From: Bacillus kexueae
Lineage (GTDB): Bacteria; Bacillota; Bacilli; Bacillales; Aeribacillaceae
Length of the DNA stretch: 64,000 nt
Direction of reading: 5' to 3'
Assembly: GCF_022809095.1 (NCBI RefSeq)
Contig: NZ_JALAZE010000003.1
Span: 186,001-250,000, forward strand
Shown here: positions 1-9,007 of the stretch, piece after piece
Position numbering within the stretch: position 1 is the stretch's first letter
How the letters are laid out: each line of letters begins with the position of its first letter
Notes under the pieces: model-generated
Databases searched by the model: none
The model's input: the letters and a program-made list of their open reading frames with translations, nothing else
What the model was told of the DNA's origin: nothing
Translations under genes and position numbers: made by a program

Positions 1-656
1 GTAAAGTAAAGTTAATGAAACGGACAATTGAGGAACTTGGCACTGTAAATCTAGGGGCGATTGACGAATATGAACGCGTTTCAGAGCGATATGAATTTTT
101 AAAAGAACAACAAAGCGATCTGAAAGAAGCGAAAGAGACGTTATTCAATGTGATTTCAGAAATGGATGAAGAAATGAAAAAGCGCTTTAAAACGACGTTT
201 GAACAAATTAGGTCTCATTTTGAATCTGTTTTCCAATCGTTGTTCGGTGGAGGAAGAGCTGATTTGCGCTTAACTGATCCGAGCGATTTATTAAATACAG
301 GGGTTGATATTGTAGCACAGCCACCAGGGAAAAAACTCCAAAACCTAGGGTTACTTTCTGGAGGGGAACGTGCATTAACCGCTATTGCGCTTCTCTTTTC
401 CATCTTAAAGGTACGTCCAGTTCCTTTCTGTGTTCTGGACGAGGTGGAGGCAGCGCTTGATGAAGCTAACGTACAGCGTTTTGCCCAGTATTTAAAACGT
501 TTTAGTCAAGAAACTCAATTTATCGTAATTACACACCGAAAAGGGACGATGGAAGAAGCAGATGTCTTATACGGTGTTACAATGCAAGAATCAGGAGTAT
601 CTAAGCTCGTTTCTGTTAAATTAGAAGAATCAAATCAATATGTTAAGACGTCTTGA
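1..656 (+). CDS. smc: Chromosome segregation ATPase SMC, C-terminal part (5' end outside window)
   Basis: This is the C-terminal head of the SMC ATPase, the core of the SMC-ScpAB condensin that organises and segregates replicated chromosomes. The reading frame is open from base 3, so the gene enters from upstream. The visible 217 or so residues contain the end of the coiled coil, the ABC signature LLSGGERAL and the Walker B/D-loop stretch VLDEVEAALDEANV. Together these form the half of the ATP site contributed by the C-terminal head. The stop lies 14 bases before ftsY, matching the smc-ftsY pairing of Bacillus. The N-terminal Walker A and hinge cannot be assessed. Confidence 0.96.
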   Translation, partial: KVKLMKRTIEELGTVNLGAIDEYERVSERYEFLKEQQSDLKEAKETLFNVISEMDEEMKKRFKTTFEQIRSHFESVFQSLFGGGRADLRLTDPSDLLNTGVDIVAQPPGKKLQNLGLLSGGERALTAIALLFSILKVRPVPFCVLDEVEAALDEANVQRFAQYLKRFSQETQFIVITHRKGTMEEADVLYGVTMQESGVSKLVSVKLEESNQYVKTS

Positions 657-670
657 AAGGGAGGATCAGC

Positions 671-1660
671 ATGAGTTTCTTTAAAAAATTAAAAGAGAAA
701 ATCTCAACCCAAACCGATTCTGTTACACAAAAGTTTAAGGAAGGATTAACGAAAACACGTAGCTCTTTCTCCGAAAGGGTGAACGATATTGTTGCACGAT
801 ATCGAAAAGTTGATGAGGATTTCTTTGAAGAACTTGAAGAGATTCTAATTACGGCCGATGTTGGCGTTGAAACGGTAATGGAATTAATCGATGAATTAAA
901 AATGGAAGTGAAACGCCGAAATATCCAGGATCCTAAAGAAGTTCGATCCATTATATCTGAGAAGCTAGTTGATATTTATCAAGGGGATGAAGAGGCTCCA
1001 AATGAGCTGAACATTGAAGAAGGTCGTCTAAACGTCATTCTCTTTGTTGGAGTGAACGGTGTAGGGAAAACAACAACTATCGGGAAATTGTCACATCAAT
1101 TTAAACAGGAAGGCAAATCCGTTCTTCTCGCTGCGGGAGATACTTTTCGTGCCGGTGCTATTGAGCAATTAGAAGTCTGGGGAGAGCGCGTAGGTGTTGA
1201 TGTCATTAAGCAATCAGCCGGAAGTGACCCAGCAGCAGTTATGTTCGACGCCATTCAAGCGGCTAAAGCGAGAAATGTCGACGTTCTCTTATGTGACACA
1301 GCAGGACGTTTACAAAATAAAGTGAATTTAATGAAAGAGCTAGAGAAGGTAAAACGTGTCATTGAAAGAGAAATTCCTGGTGCCCCACATGAAGTAATAT
1401 TAGTATTGGATGCGACAACGGGTCAAAACGCAATGAACCAAGCAAAACAATTTTCAGAAGCAACCAATGTCACAGGTATCGCCTTAACAAAATTAGATGG
1501 AACCGCTAAAGGTGGTATCGTCTTAGCGATACGCAATGAGTTAAAGATTCCTGTAAAGCTTGTCGGATTAGGAGAGAAAATGGATGATTTACAGCCATTT
1601 AACGCGGAGCAATATGTGTATGGGTTATTTGCAGATTTGATGGAGGAAGAGGGAGAGTAA
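671..1660 (+). CDS. ftsY: SRP receptor GTPase FtsY
   Basis: FtsY is the membrane-associated receptor for the signal recognition particle. It docks Ffh-bound ribosomes at the Sec translocon, and the two GTPases activate each other. The 329 residues equal the B. subtilis length. A basic amphipathic N-terminus is followed by the N domain and then the G domain, with P-loop GVNGVGKTTT near residue 127, DTAGR near 208 and TKLDG near 273. An in-frame TTG lies at 653 inside smc, but the GGGAGG at 659-664 sits correctly for the ATG at 671, so I use that. No acidic A domain is present, as is usual in Firmicutes. Confidence 0.97.
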   Translation: MSFFKKLKEKISTQTDSVTQKFKEGLTKTRSSFSERVNDIVARYRKVDEDFFEELEEILITADVGVETVMELIDELKMEVKRRNIQDPKEVRSIISEKLVDIYQGDEEAPNELNIEEGRLNVILFVGVNGVGKTTTIGKLSHQFKQEGKSVLLAAGDTFRAGAIEQLEVWGERVGVDVIKQSAGSDPAAVMFDAIQAAKARNVDVLLCDTAGRLQNKVNLMKELEKVKRVIEREIPGAPHEVILVLDATTGQNAMNQAKQFSEATNVTGIALTKLDGTAKGGIVLAIRNELKIPVKLVGLGEKMDDLQPFNAEQYVYGLFADLMEEEGE

Positions 1661-1675
1661 ACCCTTCTTCCTTTT
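1645..1675 (+). terminator. Candidate terminator overlapping the end of ftsY
   Basis: GGAAGAGGG at 1645-1653 can pair with CCCTTCTTCC at 1662-1671 with a one-base bulge, followed by TTTT. The ftsY stop codon lies in the loop. It precedes the ylxM promoter, which fits a transcript end here. The bulge and short T-run keep confidence moderate. Confidence 0.45.
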
Positions 1676-1741
1676 AAAAATCAATTTTCTTAGCCAATTT
1701 CCAAGACAAATGAAATAGATTGATGATGTTAAGAAAAAAAC

Positions 1742-1770
1742 TTGACATTAACAGTTGCTTTCGCTACACT
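1742..1770 (+). promoter_or_regulatory. SigA-type promoter for ylxM-ffh
   Basis: A perfect -35 TTGACA (1742-1747) and a -10 TACACT (1765-1770) are separated by 17 bases. An A-rich tract (GTTAAG followed by seven A, 1728-1740) lies directly upstream and could act as an UP element. Transcription would start near 1777, about 38 bases before ylxM. Confidence 0.75.
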
Positions 1771-1814
1771 AGTTACTTGTAAAGGCATTTCACTTAACAA
1801 GGGAGGAATGAGTG

Positions 1815-2147
1815 ATGATGCTCGAAAAGACGACGCGTATGAACTATTTGTTCGATTTTTATCAATCGTTGTTAACGCCTAAACAAAAAAGTTATATGTC
1901 TTTATATTACCTTGACGATTTCTCCCTAGGTGAAATAGCTGAAGAATTTGAAGTAAGTCGTCAAGCTGTTTACGATAATATTAAGCGAACCGAAGCAATG
2001 CTAGAAGAGTATGAAGAAAAGCTTGGGTTGTTAAACAAGTTTCAAGAGCGGAAAAAAATAGTGGAGCGACTTAAAGAATTGAGCGAGCCACTGATTGATC
2101 AAGAGGAGATTCTCTCGTTGCTAAAAGCTCTTGAAAAATTGGATTAG
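1815..2147 (+). CDS. ylxM: SRP-associated helix-turn-helix protein YlxM
   Basis: YlxM is a small DNA-binding-like protein always encoded just upstream of ffh in Firmicutes. In streptococci it has been reported to modulate SRP activity. The 110 residues carry a sigma-region-4-like helix-turn-helix ([27 protein letters not shown], about residues 37-63) and a coiled C-terminus. GTG 1812, ATG 1815 and ATG 1818 are all in frame. GGGAGG at 1801-1806 is 8 bases before 1815, and the resulting length equals B. subtilis YlxM. The stop is 13 bases before ffh, so the two are co-transcribed. Confidence 0.93.
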   Translation: MMLEKTTRMNYLFDFYQSLLTPKQKSYMSLYYLDDFSLGEIAEEFEVSRQAVYDNIKRTEAMLEEYEEKLGLLNKFQERKKIVERLKELSEPLIDQEEILSLLKALEKLD

Positions 2148-2160
2148 GAGGCGGCGAATT

Positions 2161-3504
2161 ATGGCATTTGAAGGTTTAGCCGACCGACTGCAAAGTACCA
2201 TTTCAAAAATCCGCGGTAAAGGAAAGGTTACAGAAGCTGATGTAAAGGAAATGATGAGGGAAGTTCGCCTCGCTTTACTAGAAGCTGACGTAAACTTCAA
2301 AGTTGTAAAAGACTTTGTTAAAAAAGTAAGTGAACGTGCTGTCGGTCAAGAAGTAATGAAGAGCTTGACCCCAGGGCAGCAAGTTATTAAAGTCGTAAAG
2401 GAAGAGCTTGCAGAGCTCATGGGTGGTGAACAAAGTCAAATTGCCGTTAGTCAACGTCCACCGACTGTCATTATGATGGTTGGTTTGCAGGGAGCCGGTA
2501 AAACGACGACGACAGGAAAACTAGCCAATCTTTTACGAAAAAAGTATAATCGTAATCCTTTGCTTGTAGCAGCGGATATTTATCGCCCTGCGGCGATTAA
2601 ACAGCTGGAAACACTAGGAAAGCAGTTGAATATGCCTGTGTTTTCCTTAGGAGATCAAGTAAGCCCGGTCGAAATCGCGAAGCAAGCACTTGCCTTTGCT
2701 AAAGAGGAGCATCACGACTATGTCTTAATTGACACAGCAGGTCGTTTGCACATCGACGAAGAGCTTATGGATGAATTAGCACAAGTAAAAGAACTAGCTA
2801 ATCCAGATGAAATTTTCCTCGTAGTCGACGCGATGACAGGGCAAGACGCGGTTAACGTTGCGAAAAGCTTCCACGAACAACTTGGATTGACAGGGGTCGT
2901 ACTAACGAAGTTAGATGGGGACACTCGTGGAGGAGCAGCATTATCAATTCGTGCCGTTACCGGTACACCAATTAAATTTGCTGGTATGGGAGAAAAGCTT
3001 GATGCATTAGAACCATTCCATCCTGAACGAATGGCTTCTCGAATTTTAGGAATGGGTGATGTTCTTACATTAATTGAAAAGGCACAAGCAAATGTCGACC
3101 AAGAAAAAGCAAAAGAATTGGAAGAAAAAATGCGGACGATGTCCTTTACATTTGACGACTTCTTAGAACAGTTAGGACAAGTCCGAAATATGGGACCATT
3201 GGATGAAATCCTGTCCATGCTTCCGGGTGCCAATAAGATGAAAGGGTTAAAAAATATCCAAGTGGATGAAAAGCAAATTAGTCATGTAGAAGCGATTATT
3301 CGCTCAATGACAAAAGAAGAAAAAATTAACCCTGAAATTATTAACGCTAGCCGGAAGAAGCGAATTGCTAACGGGAGTGGAACTTCTGTACAAGAAGTGA
3401 ACCGCTTATTAAAGCAATTTGATGAAATGAAAAAGATGATGAAACAGATGACTAACATGGCAAAAGGGAAGCGAAAAGGCGGATTTAAATTCCCTTTTAT
3501 GTAA
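2161..3504 (+). CDS. ffh: Signal recognition particle GTPase Ffh
   Basis: Ffh binds signal sequences emerging from ribosomes and 4.5S/6S-like SRP RNA, then delivers the complex to FtsY. The 447 residues are of usual length. The N-G domains have P-loop GLQGAGKTTTTGKL near residue 107, DTAGR and TKLDGD. The methionine-rich M domain (about residue 300 to the end) ends in a run of Met and Lys that forms the signal-peptide groove and RNA-binding surface. The start at 2161 follows AGGAGG by 8 bases. An upstream in-frame start at 2131 lies inside ylxM and lacks a ribosome binding site. Confidence 0.98.
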   Translation: MAFEGLADRLQSTISKIRGKGKVTEADVKEMMREVRLALLEADVNFKVVKDFVKKVSERAVGQEVMKSLTPGQQVIKVVKEELAELMGGEQSQIAVSQRPPTVIMMVGLQGAGKTTTTGKLANLLRKKYNRNPLLVAADIYRPAAIKQLETLGKQLNMPVFSLGDQVSPVEIAKQALAFAKEEHHDYVLIDTAGRLHIDEELMDELAQVKELANPDEIFLVVDAMTGQDAVNVAKSFHEQLGLTGVVLTKLDGDTRGGAALSIRAVTGTPIKFAGMGEKLDALEPFHPERMASRILGMGDVLTLIEKAQANVDQEKAKELEEKMRTMSFTFDDFLEQLGQVRNMGPLDEILSMLPGANKMKGLKNIQVDEKQISHVEAIIRSMTKEEKINPEIINASRKKRIANGSGTSVQEVNRLLKQFDEMKKMMKQMTNMAKGKRKGGFKFPFM

Positions 3505-3531
3505 TAAAATCATTCTGTTAAGAAAAAACAC

Positions 3532-3560
3532 TTTACAAACGATTTTAAGACTGATATTAT
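3532..3560 (+). promoter_or_regulatory. SigA-type promoter for rpsP-khpA
   Basis: TTTACA (3532-3537) and TATTAT (3555-3560) are 17 bases apart, with GTTAAG plus six A immediately upstream (3517-3528), as before ylxM. The start point would be near 3567, giving a leader of about 30 bases to rpsP. Confidence 0.65.
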
Positions 3561-3573
3561 ACTATCTTGTTGA

Positions 3574-3869
<296 letters not shown>

Positions 3870-3870
<1 letters not shown>

Positions 3871-4115
3871 TGAACGTGGTGCAAATGGAAGAATTAATTT
3901 CAACCATTGCAAAAGCGCTCGTCGATCATCCTGAAGAAGTTTCAGTAGATCGAAAAGAAACGGAAAACGAAATCGTTTTTACGTTAAGCGTTCATAAAGA
4001 TGATGTTGGAAAGGTCATTGGAAAGCAAGGCAGAATTGCTAAAGCATTTCGAACTGTTGTATATGCAGCGGGGAATCATTCCAACAAGCGCGTGTTTTTA
4101 GATATTAACGATTAA
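3870..4115 (+). CDS. khpA: KH-domain RNA-binding protein KhpA (YlqC)
   Basis: KhpA is a small KH-domain protein that dimerises with KhpB (Jag/EloR) in Firmicutes and binds RNA, with reported roles in cell elongation and sRNA biology. The 81 residues consist almost wholly of one KH fold, and the GxxG loop is visible as VIGKQGRIAKAF. The ATG at 3870 overlaps the rpsP stop. An in-frame ATG at 3885 is an alternative, but 3870 gives the B. subtilis length. It is followed directly by a terminator. Confidence 0.94.
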
Positions 4116-4146
4116 AAAGGTGAGGACATATGGACCTCGCCTTTTT
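4114..4146 (+). terminator. Intrinsic terminator after khpA
   Basis: AAAAAGGTGAGG (4114-4125) pairs with CCTCGCCTTTTT (4135-4146) around a 9-base loop. The T-run is part of the right arm. It ends the rpsP-khpA unit, and ylqD starts 120 bases later. Confidence 0.8.
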
Positions 4147-4266
4147 ATCATTTCAGATTCAATTGTAGCAATACTGCTATTTTCAAATATTTAAGGTAAA
4201 ATAAAAGAAGCGAATGTAAACTTGACTTAGCGTCATGAAATAAGAGTAAATGGTGGGTGAGGGAAA

Positions 4267-4638
4267 ATGAAGATACTTCACCAAGTAACGGTCAAACAAA
4301 TATTAACGGAATCGAGTAAAACGAATCTAATGGAAAAATTTCGTTTGCAAAAAGAAAGACTAGAACGAGAATGTGATCAACTGTACTTTCAATTAAAAAA
4401 AGTAAAAGGCAATCAATTACTAGTGTCCCAATATCAAAAAGAGATTGAAAAAAGAAAAGAAAAGATTAAAACGACCGAATTTCAAATGGAACAATTACAT
4501 ATTTTACCTCTCGGGAGTGAGTTGAAAGAGAAAGAATTAAACGCCATAATTGACATATCGGTGGGAGATAATTGGGACGAATTAATGAATGAGAAAACAA
4601 TCGTCATTAAAGATGGCATCATTCAAGATATTCGCTGA
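4267..4638 (+). CDS. ylqD: YlqD family protein, function unknown
   Basis: A 123-residue protein of the YlqD family, conserved at this position in Bacillaceae, with no established function. The N-terminal half to about residue 75 is a charged, probably coiled-coil helix rich in Lys and Glu. The C-terminal half has a beta-rich segment ending in [14 protein letters not shown]. No membrane segment or signal peptide is visible. A GTGAGGG ribosome binding site precedes the ATG. The stop is 10 bases before rimM, so it is probably co-transcribed with rimM-trmD, which hints at, but does not prove, a link to RNA or ribosome metabolism. Confidence 0.85.
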   Translation: MKILHQVTVKQILTESSKTNLMEKFRLQKERLERECDQLYFQLKKVKGNQLLVSQYQKEIEKRKEKIKTTEFQMEQLHILPLGSELKEKELNAIIDISVGDNWDELMNEKTIVIKDGIIQDIR

Positions 4639-4648
4639 GGTGATGGTG

Positions 4649-5170
4649 ATGAGTGAAAAATGGTTTAATGTAGGAAAAATTGTGAATACACATGGAATTC
4701 GTGGCGAATTACGCGTCATTTCTAAAACGGACTTTCCAGATGAACGATATGAAAAAGGAAATAAACTATACATCTTTCAAGATGGGAAAGAACCGGTCGA
4801 AGTAGTCGTTCAATCTCGCCGCCAACATAAAAATTTTGATTTATTAACTTTTGAAGGCTATCATTCAATAAATGAAGTAGAACCGTTTAAAGGAGCGATT
4901 ATTAAAGTTCCCGAAAGTCAGTTAACGGATTTAGAAGATGGGGAATACTATTTTCATGAAATTATTGGTTGCTCAGTATTAGATGAGGAACAACAAGAGA
5001 TTGGTGTTATAAAAGAAATTTTGACACCTGGAGCGAATGATGTTTGGGTAGTTCAGAGAAAAGGGAAAAAAGATGTGTTAATTCCTTATATTGAGTCAGT
5101 CGTTAAGGAAATCAATATAGAAGAAAAAACGATTATCATTACTCCTATGGAAGGGTTAATTGAAGAATGA
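4649..5170 (+). CDS. rimM: 16S rRNA processing protein RimM
   Basis: RimM is a 30S assembly factor that binds S19 and helps maturation of the 16S head. The 173 residues begin [23 protein letters not shown], the typical N-terminal beta-barrel, and continue into a PRC-barrel domain (about 95-173, [15 protein letters not shown] through [20 protein letters not shown]). Several in-frame starts occur. GAGG at 4637-4640 is best spaced for the ATG at 4649, and 4643 is possible. The stop overlaps the trmD start as ATGA. Confidence 0.96.
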   Translation: MSEKWFNVGKIVNTHGIRGELRVISKTDFPDERYEKGNKLYIFQDGKEPVEVVVQSRRQHKNFDLLTFEGYHSINEVEPFKGAIIKVPESQLTDLEDGEYYFHEIIGCSVLDEEQQEIGVIKEILTPGANDVWVVQRKGKKDVLIPYIESVVKEINIEEKTIIITPMEGLIEE

Positions 5171-5901
5171 AAATAGATGTATTAACTTTGTTCCCTTCAA
5201 TGTTCGAAGGCGTCCTTAACGAATCAATTCTAAAAAAAGCGCAAGAAAAAGAGGCCGTTTCCATAGATGTTGTGAATTTTCGCCAATATTCTACGAACAA
5301 ACACCAAACGGTCGATGATTATCCATACGGTGGGGGAGCTGGGATGGTATTAAAACCCCAACCTATCTATGATGCTGTTGAGGATTTAAAATCCAAATCC
5401 TCTGTATCTAGTCCGCGTGTTATTCTTGTATGTCCTCAAGGAGAAACTTACACGCAAAAAAAAGCAGAGGATTTTTCAAAAGAAGATCACTTAATTTTTA
5501 TATGTGGGCATTATGAAGGGTATGATGAGCGAATCCGTTACCTTGTAACAGATGAAGTGTCATTAGGAGATTTTGTCCTAACGGGCGGGGAATTAGCCGC
5601 TATGACGATTATGGACAGCGTTATTCGCTTATTACCAGGTGTTCTCGGAAAAGAAGAGTCACATATCGAAGATTCTTTTTCGACAGGGCTTTTAGAACAT
5701 CCCCATTATACACGTCCTAGTGACTTCCGCGGAATGAAAGTTCCGGATGTATTGTTGAGTGGTAACCATAAACATATAGCAGAGTGGCGGCAAAAAGAAT
5801 CGTTGAGGCGTACTTGGACGAGAAGGCCTGATTTACTTGAGGGATATCCACTATCGGATGATCAAAAAAAATGGCTAGAAGAAATAAAAAAAGAGAAATA
5901 A
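5167..5901 (+). CDS. trmD: tRNA (guanine-37-N1)-methyltransferase TrmD
   Basis: TrmD methylates N1 of G37 next to the anticodon using S-adenosylmethionine, which prevents +1 frameshifting. It is a SPOUT enzyme with a deep trefoil knot. The 244 residues show [11 protein letters not shown] (54-64), the knot segments [20 protein letters not shown] and [14 protein letters not shown], and the conserved [13 protein letters not shown] motif. ATGA overlap with rimM indicates coupling. The length is normal for the family. Confidence 0.97.
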   Translation: MKIDVLTLFPSMFEGVLNESILKKAQEKEAVSIDVVNFRQYSTNKHQTVDDYPYGGGAGMVLKPQPIYDAVEDLKSKSSVSSPRVILVCPQGETYTQKKAEDFSKEDHLIFICGHYEGYDERIRYLVTDEVSLGDFVLTGGELAAMTIMDSVIRLLPGVLGKEESHIEDSFSTGLLEHPHYTRPSDFRGMKVPDVLLSGNHKHIAEWRQKESLRRTWTRRPDLLEGYPLSDDQKKWLEEIKKEK

Positions 5902-5905
5902 AAGG

Positions 5906-5934
5906 TTGCATCCACATATTTCATGTGGTAAGAT
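5906..5934 (+). promoter_or_regulatory. Extended -10 promoter for rplS
   Basis: TTGCAT (5906-5911) and TAAGAT (5929-5934) are 17 bases apart. TGG directly precedes the -10, giving an extended -10 element. The start point would be near 5941, so the transcript begins ahead of the L19-type leader. Confidence 0.65.
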
Positions 5935-5943
5935 ATCTTTTGT

Positions 5944-6013
5944 GACTAAGATTGAATAATTTTAGTCGAAAACGATGTTCCGCTGCAAAGATACATATGC
6001 AAGAGCATCTGTT
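5944..6013 (+). promoter_or_regulatory. L19 (rplS) autoregulatory leader RNA
   Basis: The leader contains GACTAA/TTAGTC (5944-5949 with 5962-5967) as a first hairpin. A second stem pairs GATGTTC (5974-5980) with GAGCATC (6003-6009), enclosing TGCA...TGCA. The second stem and its interior match what I remember of the Firmicutes L19_leader family, where L19 is thought to bind its own mRNA. It ends one base before the rplS ribosome binding site (6014-6021), so occlusion of that site is the likely mechanism. Confidence 0.7.
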
Positions 6014-6030
6014 GGAAGGAGATGAATACG

Positions 6031-6372
6031 ATGCAAAAACTAATTGCAGAAATTACGAAAGAACAACTACGCACTGATTTACCTGAGTTCCGTTCTGGTG
6101 ACACTGTACGTGTACACGTAAAAGTTATCGAGGGTACTCGTGAGCGTATTCAGGTATTCGAAGGTGTTGTAATCAAGCGTCGTGGTGGTGGCATCAGCGA
6201 AACATTTACTGTACGTAAAGTATCTTACGGTGTAGGTGTTGAGCGTACATTCCCATTACACACACCTAAAATTGCGAAAATCGAAGTTGTTCGCCGTGGT
6301 AAGGTACGTCGTGCGAAGCTTTACTACTTACGTAACCTACGCGGAAAAGCAGCTCGTATTAAAGAAAGATAA
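6031..6372 (+). CDS. rplS: 50S ribosomal protein L19
   Basis: L19 sits at the 30S-50S interface of the ribosome. The 113 residues match the family: [32 protein letters not shown], then [33 protein letters not shown] and a basic C-terminus. An ATG at 6022 abuts the Shine-Dalgarno GGAAGGAG (6014-6021) and is too close to serve as start. The ATG at 6031 has 9-base spacing. It is preceded by its own promoter and leader and followed by a strong terminator, so it is likely to be transcribed alone as well as by read-through from trmD. Confidence 0.97.
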   Translation: MQKLIAEITKEQLRTDLPEFRSGDTVRVHVKVIEGTRERIQVFEGVVIKRRGGGISETFTVRKVSYGVGVERTFPLHTPKIAKIEVVRRGKVRRAKLYYLRNLRGKAARIKER

Positions 6373-6389
6373 TCAACTTATTGAAACCC

Positions 6390-6419
6390 AAAGGAGCTTG
6401 TTTAAACAAGCTCCTTTTT
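6390..6419 (+). terminator. Intrinsic terminator after rplS
   Basis: A perfect 28-base palindrome with arms AAAGGAGCTTGTTT and its complement spans 6390-6417, and the T-run extends to 6419. This is one of the strongest terminators in the window. Confidence 0.88.
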
Positions 6420-6567
6420 CCACGTTTTACGTACCGAAGTGGTTATGAATCGTACTTGTACAATGTTAATAAGTAGTCTTAAATCTGTAATGAAACTGTA
6501 GGATGAAAGAATGTCACATTTGTATTAAAATGGAGAATATACAAATGGTAAAGGTGTGTGAAAGGGT

Positions 6568-7101
6568 ATGGCAAAGAAAAAAAATGAATGGTTAGAATGG
6601 ATAAAAGCACTCGCCATCGCAATTGTCTTGGCGGTAGTCATTCGCTCCTTTTTCTTTGCGCCAATTGTTGTGGACGGACAGTCCATGATGCCAACATTAA
6701 AGGATCAAGACCATATGATCGTAAACAAGATCGGTACAAGAATTGGTGACATTGAGCGATTTGATATCGTTGTTTTCCATGCAACAGAAGAAAAGGATTA
6801 CATAAAAAGAGTTATAGGTCTTCCTGGAGACCGAATTGAATATAAAGATGATACACTATATGTGAATGGACAACCAATGGATGAACCATATTTAGAGCAA
6901 TACAAAAAAGAAGTAATTGATGGACCGTTAACGGAACCTTTTGTTGTCGAAGAGGTGCCGGAAGGTGAACTATTTGTCATGGGGGATAATAGACGCTTTA
7001 GTAAAGATTCCCGTCATATTGGGACAATTTCAATTGAAGAAGTAATGGGAAAAACAAGTTTAATTTACTGGCCTTTAAATGAGATTGGCATCGTAGAGTA
7101 A
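6568..7101 (+). CDS. lepB: Type I signal peptidase
   Basis: Cleaves signal peptides from secreted preproteins at the outer face of the membrane. The 177 residues give one N-terminal membrane anchor (about 12-31) and the S26 catalytic domain. The nucleophile Ser39 is in GQSMMPTL and the general base Lys80 in DYIKRVIGLPGD. The box GDNRRFSKDSRHIG is also present. It resembles Bacillus SipS/SipT-type enzymes. It lies between rplS and rbgA, a position I recall from other Bacillaceae but not from B. subtilis 168. The rbgA start is 18 bases downstream. Confidence 0.95.
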   Translation: MAKKKNEWLEWIKALAIAIVLAVVIRSFFFAPIVVDGQSMMPTLKDQDHMIVNKIGTRIGDIERFDIVVFHATEEKDYIKRVIGLPGDRIEYKDDTLYVNGQPMDEPYLEQYKKEVIDGPLTEPFVVEEVPEGELFVMGDNRRFSKDSRHIGTISIEEVMGKTSLIYWPLNEIGIVE

Positions 7102-7119
7102 AACAAAGTAGGTGATAAA

Positions 7120-8004
7120 ATGACCATTCAATGGTTCCCTGGCCATATGGCCAAAGCGAGAAGGGAAGTAACGGAGAAATTAAAGCTTATCGATATTGTA
7201 TATGAACTCGTCGATGCACGGGTGCCGTTATCCTCAAGGAATCCAATGATTGATGAAATTATTTCGAATAAACCTAGAATCGTTCTTTTAAATAAAGCGG
7301 ACATGGCTGATGAAGCAATGACAAAGGAATGGCTCCAATATTTTGAGTTAAAAGGGGTTTGTGCACTTGCAATTGACGCACAAAAGGGAGTAGGGCTTAA
7401 GCAAATTGTTCAATTAAGTAAGCAACTTCTCCATGATAAGTTTGCTAAAATGAAAGCGAAAGGAATAAAACCTAGAGCTATTCGTGCCTTAATTGTCGGG
7501 ATTCCAAATGTCGGAAAATCAACGTTAATTAATCGTCTTGCGAAAAAAAATATCGCGAAAACGGGTGATCGACCAGGAATCACAAAAGCGCAAAGCTGGA
7601 TTAAAGTGGGGAAAGAACTTGAATTATTAGACACACCAGGAATTTTATGGCCAAAGTTTGAAGACCAAACTGTAGGGTTAAAACTGGCGGCGACGGGTGC
7701 CATTAAAGATGAAATTTTAAATTTACAAGATATTGCTGTTTTTACTTTAAGGCACTTAATTAACGAATACCCAGAACGTTTAAAAGAACGATATGGTTTT
7801 CAAGATTTTTCAGAGGATATTGTAGACATCTTTGACCATATCGGTAAAAAGCGTGGGTGTCTAATGGGTGGAGGCTACATTGATTATGATAAAACAGCTG
7901 AACTCGTCATTCGCGAGCTACGGACGATGAAGCTGGGACGAATAAGCTTTGAACATCCAAAAGATGTGACGGAAGCTCCACTATCGCAACAGTCACTAGA
8001 ATAG
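7120..8004 (+). CDS. rbgA: 50S assembly GTPase RbgA (YlqF)
   Basis: RbgA is an essential GTPase for late 50S assembly, needed for incorporation of L16 and neighbours. The 294 residues show the circularly permuted G-motif order typical of the YlqF/YawG family. NKAD (58-61, G4) comes before GIPNVGKST (about 127-135, G1) and DTPG (171-174, G3). The N-terminal [17 protein letters not shown] and the C-terminal ANTAR-like domain with [10 protein letters not shown] are conserved. It is about a dozen residues longer at the C-terminus than the B. subtilis protein as I remember it. Confidence 0.96.
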   Translation: MTIQWFPGHMAKARREVTEKLKLIDIVYELVDARVPLSSRNPMIDEIISNKPRIVLLNKADMADEAMTKEWLQYFELKGVCALAIDAQKGVGLKQIVQLSKQLLHDKFAKMKAKGIKPRAIRALIVGIPNVGKSTLINRLAKKNIAKTGDRPGITKAQSWIKVGKELELLDTPGILWPKFEDQTVGLKLAATGAIKDEILNLQDIAVFTLRHLINEYPERLKERYGFQDFSEDIVDIFDHIGKKRGCLMGGGYIDYDKTAELVIRELRTMKLGRISFEHPKDVTEAPLSQQSLE

Positions 8005-8079
8005 TTTTTTTCTTTGTTTGTAGAAGGTTATGTTCTCTCAAATATGCAAGACAAATAAAAAATATACTTACAATAGATT

Positions 8080-8109
8080 AGATTCGCATCAATGGCGAAT
8101 CTTTCTTTA
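8080..8109 (+). terminator. Intrinsic terminator after rbgA
   Basis: AGATTCGC (8080-8087) pairs perfectly with GCGAATCT (8095-8102) around a 7-base loop, followed by an interrupted T-run TTCTTT. The remaining 110 bases to rnhB show no clear promoter. Confidence 0.65.
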
Positions 8110-8218
8110 TGTCAAGAGAGGGGAACGAGTAATACGTATCCCTTACTAAGCAAAAGAATCAATATGTTCAAAATGAAAAAAATGAATTGATATCCGATAA
8201 AAAAAGTGAGGAGATAAG

Positions 8219-8998
8219 ATGAAAAAGCACACGGCAAAAGAGATTGCTACTTTACTTGAACATATCCAAGACGCGAATGATCCCTTTTTAATCGAATGCA
8301 TGAATGACGATCGAAAAACGGTGCAGCAACTGGTGAAAAAATGGTTTAATCAGCATGAGCGTGAAGAAGAATTGAAAAAAGAATTTGAACGCATGTGTAC
8401 ATACGAAAAAGCTTTGCGAAAAGAAGGAATTCGATACATCGCAGGAGTAGATGAAGTTGGTAGGGGGCCATTAGCGGGACCTGTAGTTGCTTGTGCTGTC
8501 ATCCTGCCACAATCTTTTTACTTGCCTGGTTTAACTGATTCGAAAAAGCTAACGGAAGAAAAGCGAGACTATTTTTATGAAATAATAATGGAAGAGGCAA
8601 TTGATGTAGGAATTGCATTTATTTCAGCTGATGAAATTGATCGCTTAAACATTTATGAAGCGACAAAAGTGGCGATGATCAAAGCGATTCAAAACCTTCA
8701 AAAAGTACAGCCTGACTACTTATTAATCGATGCAATGGAATTACCAGTTGAAATACCTCAACAGTCCATTATTAAAGGAGATGCAAATAGCATTTCAATT
8801 GCCGCAAGCTCTGTAATTGCAAAAGTAACAAGGGACCGTTATATGAAAGCATTAAGTAAAAGATACCCACAATATGGGTTCGAAAAACATATGGGATATG
8901 GGACGAAAAAGCATTTGGAAGCATTAAAGAATTTTGGTGTCACTAATGAGCATCGCAAAACTTTTGCACCGGTAAAATCTATTTTGGTTGAATGTTAG
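8219..8998 (+). CDS. rnhB: Ribonuclease HII
   Basis: RNase HII nicks RNA-DNA hybrids and removes ribonucleotides misincorporated into DNA. The 259 residues have the N-terminal extension of about 70 residues seen in Bacillus enzymes, which contributes to substrate binding. This is followed by the catalytic core with the four acidic residues D78 and E79 (in GVDEVGRGPLAGP), D171 (LLIDAM) and D188 (IIKGDANS). GTGAGGAG precedes the ATG. ylqG begins 9 bases after the stop, so rnhB, ylqG and ylqH form a unit. Confidence 0.96.
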   Translation: MKKHTAKEIATLLEHIQDANDPFLIECMNDDRKTVQQLVKKWFNQHEREEELKKEFERMCTYEKALRKEGIRYIAGVDEVGRGPLAGPVVACAVILPQSFYLPGLTDSKKLTEEKRDYFYEIIMEEAIDVGIAFISADEIDRLNIYEATKVAMIKAIQNLQKVQPDYLLIDAMELPVEIPQQSIIKGDANSISIAASSVIAKVTRDRYMKALSKRYPQYGFEKHMGYGTKKHLEALKNFGVTNEHRKTFAPVKSILVEC

Positions 8999-9007
8999 GA
9001 GAGAAAG

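Noticed and set aside
2718-3233. 171-codon open frame on the minus strand inside ffh
   Set aside because: It mirrors a highly conserved coding region, has no ribosome binding site, and its Ser-rich translation matches no family. It is a shadow of ffh.
6236-6448. 70-codon open frame overlapping rplS and its terminator
   Set aside because: Out of frame with rplS, begins inside it and reads through the terminator palindrome. Shadow ORF.
6503-6531. lepB promoter
   Set aside because: TAAAAT at 6526-6531 has only ATGAAA at the -35 position. Support is too weak to list.
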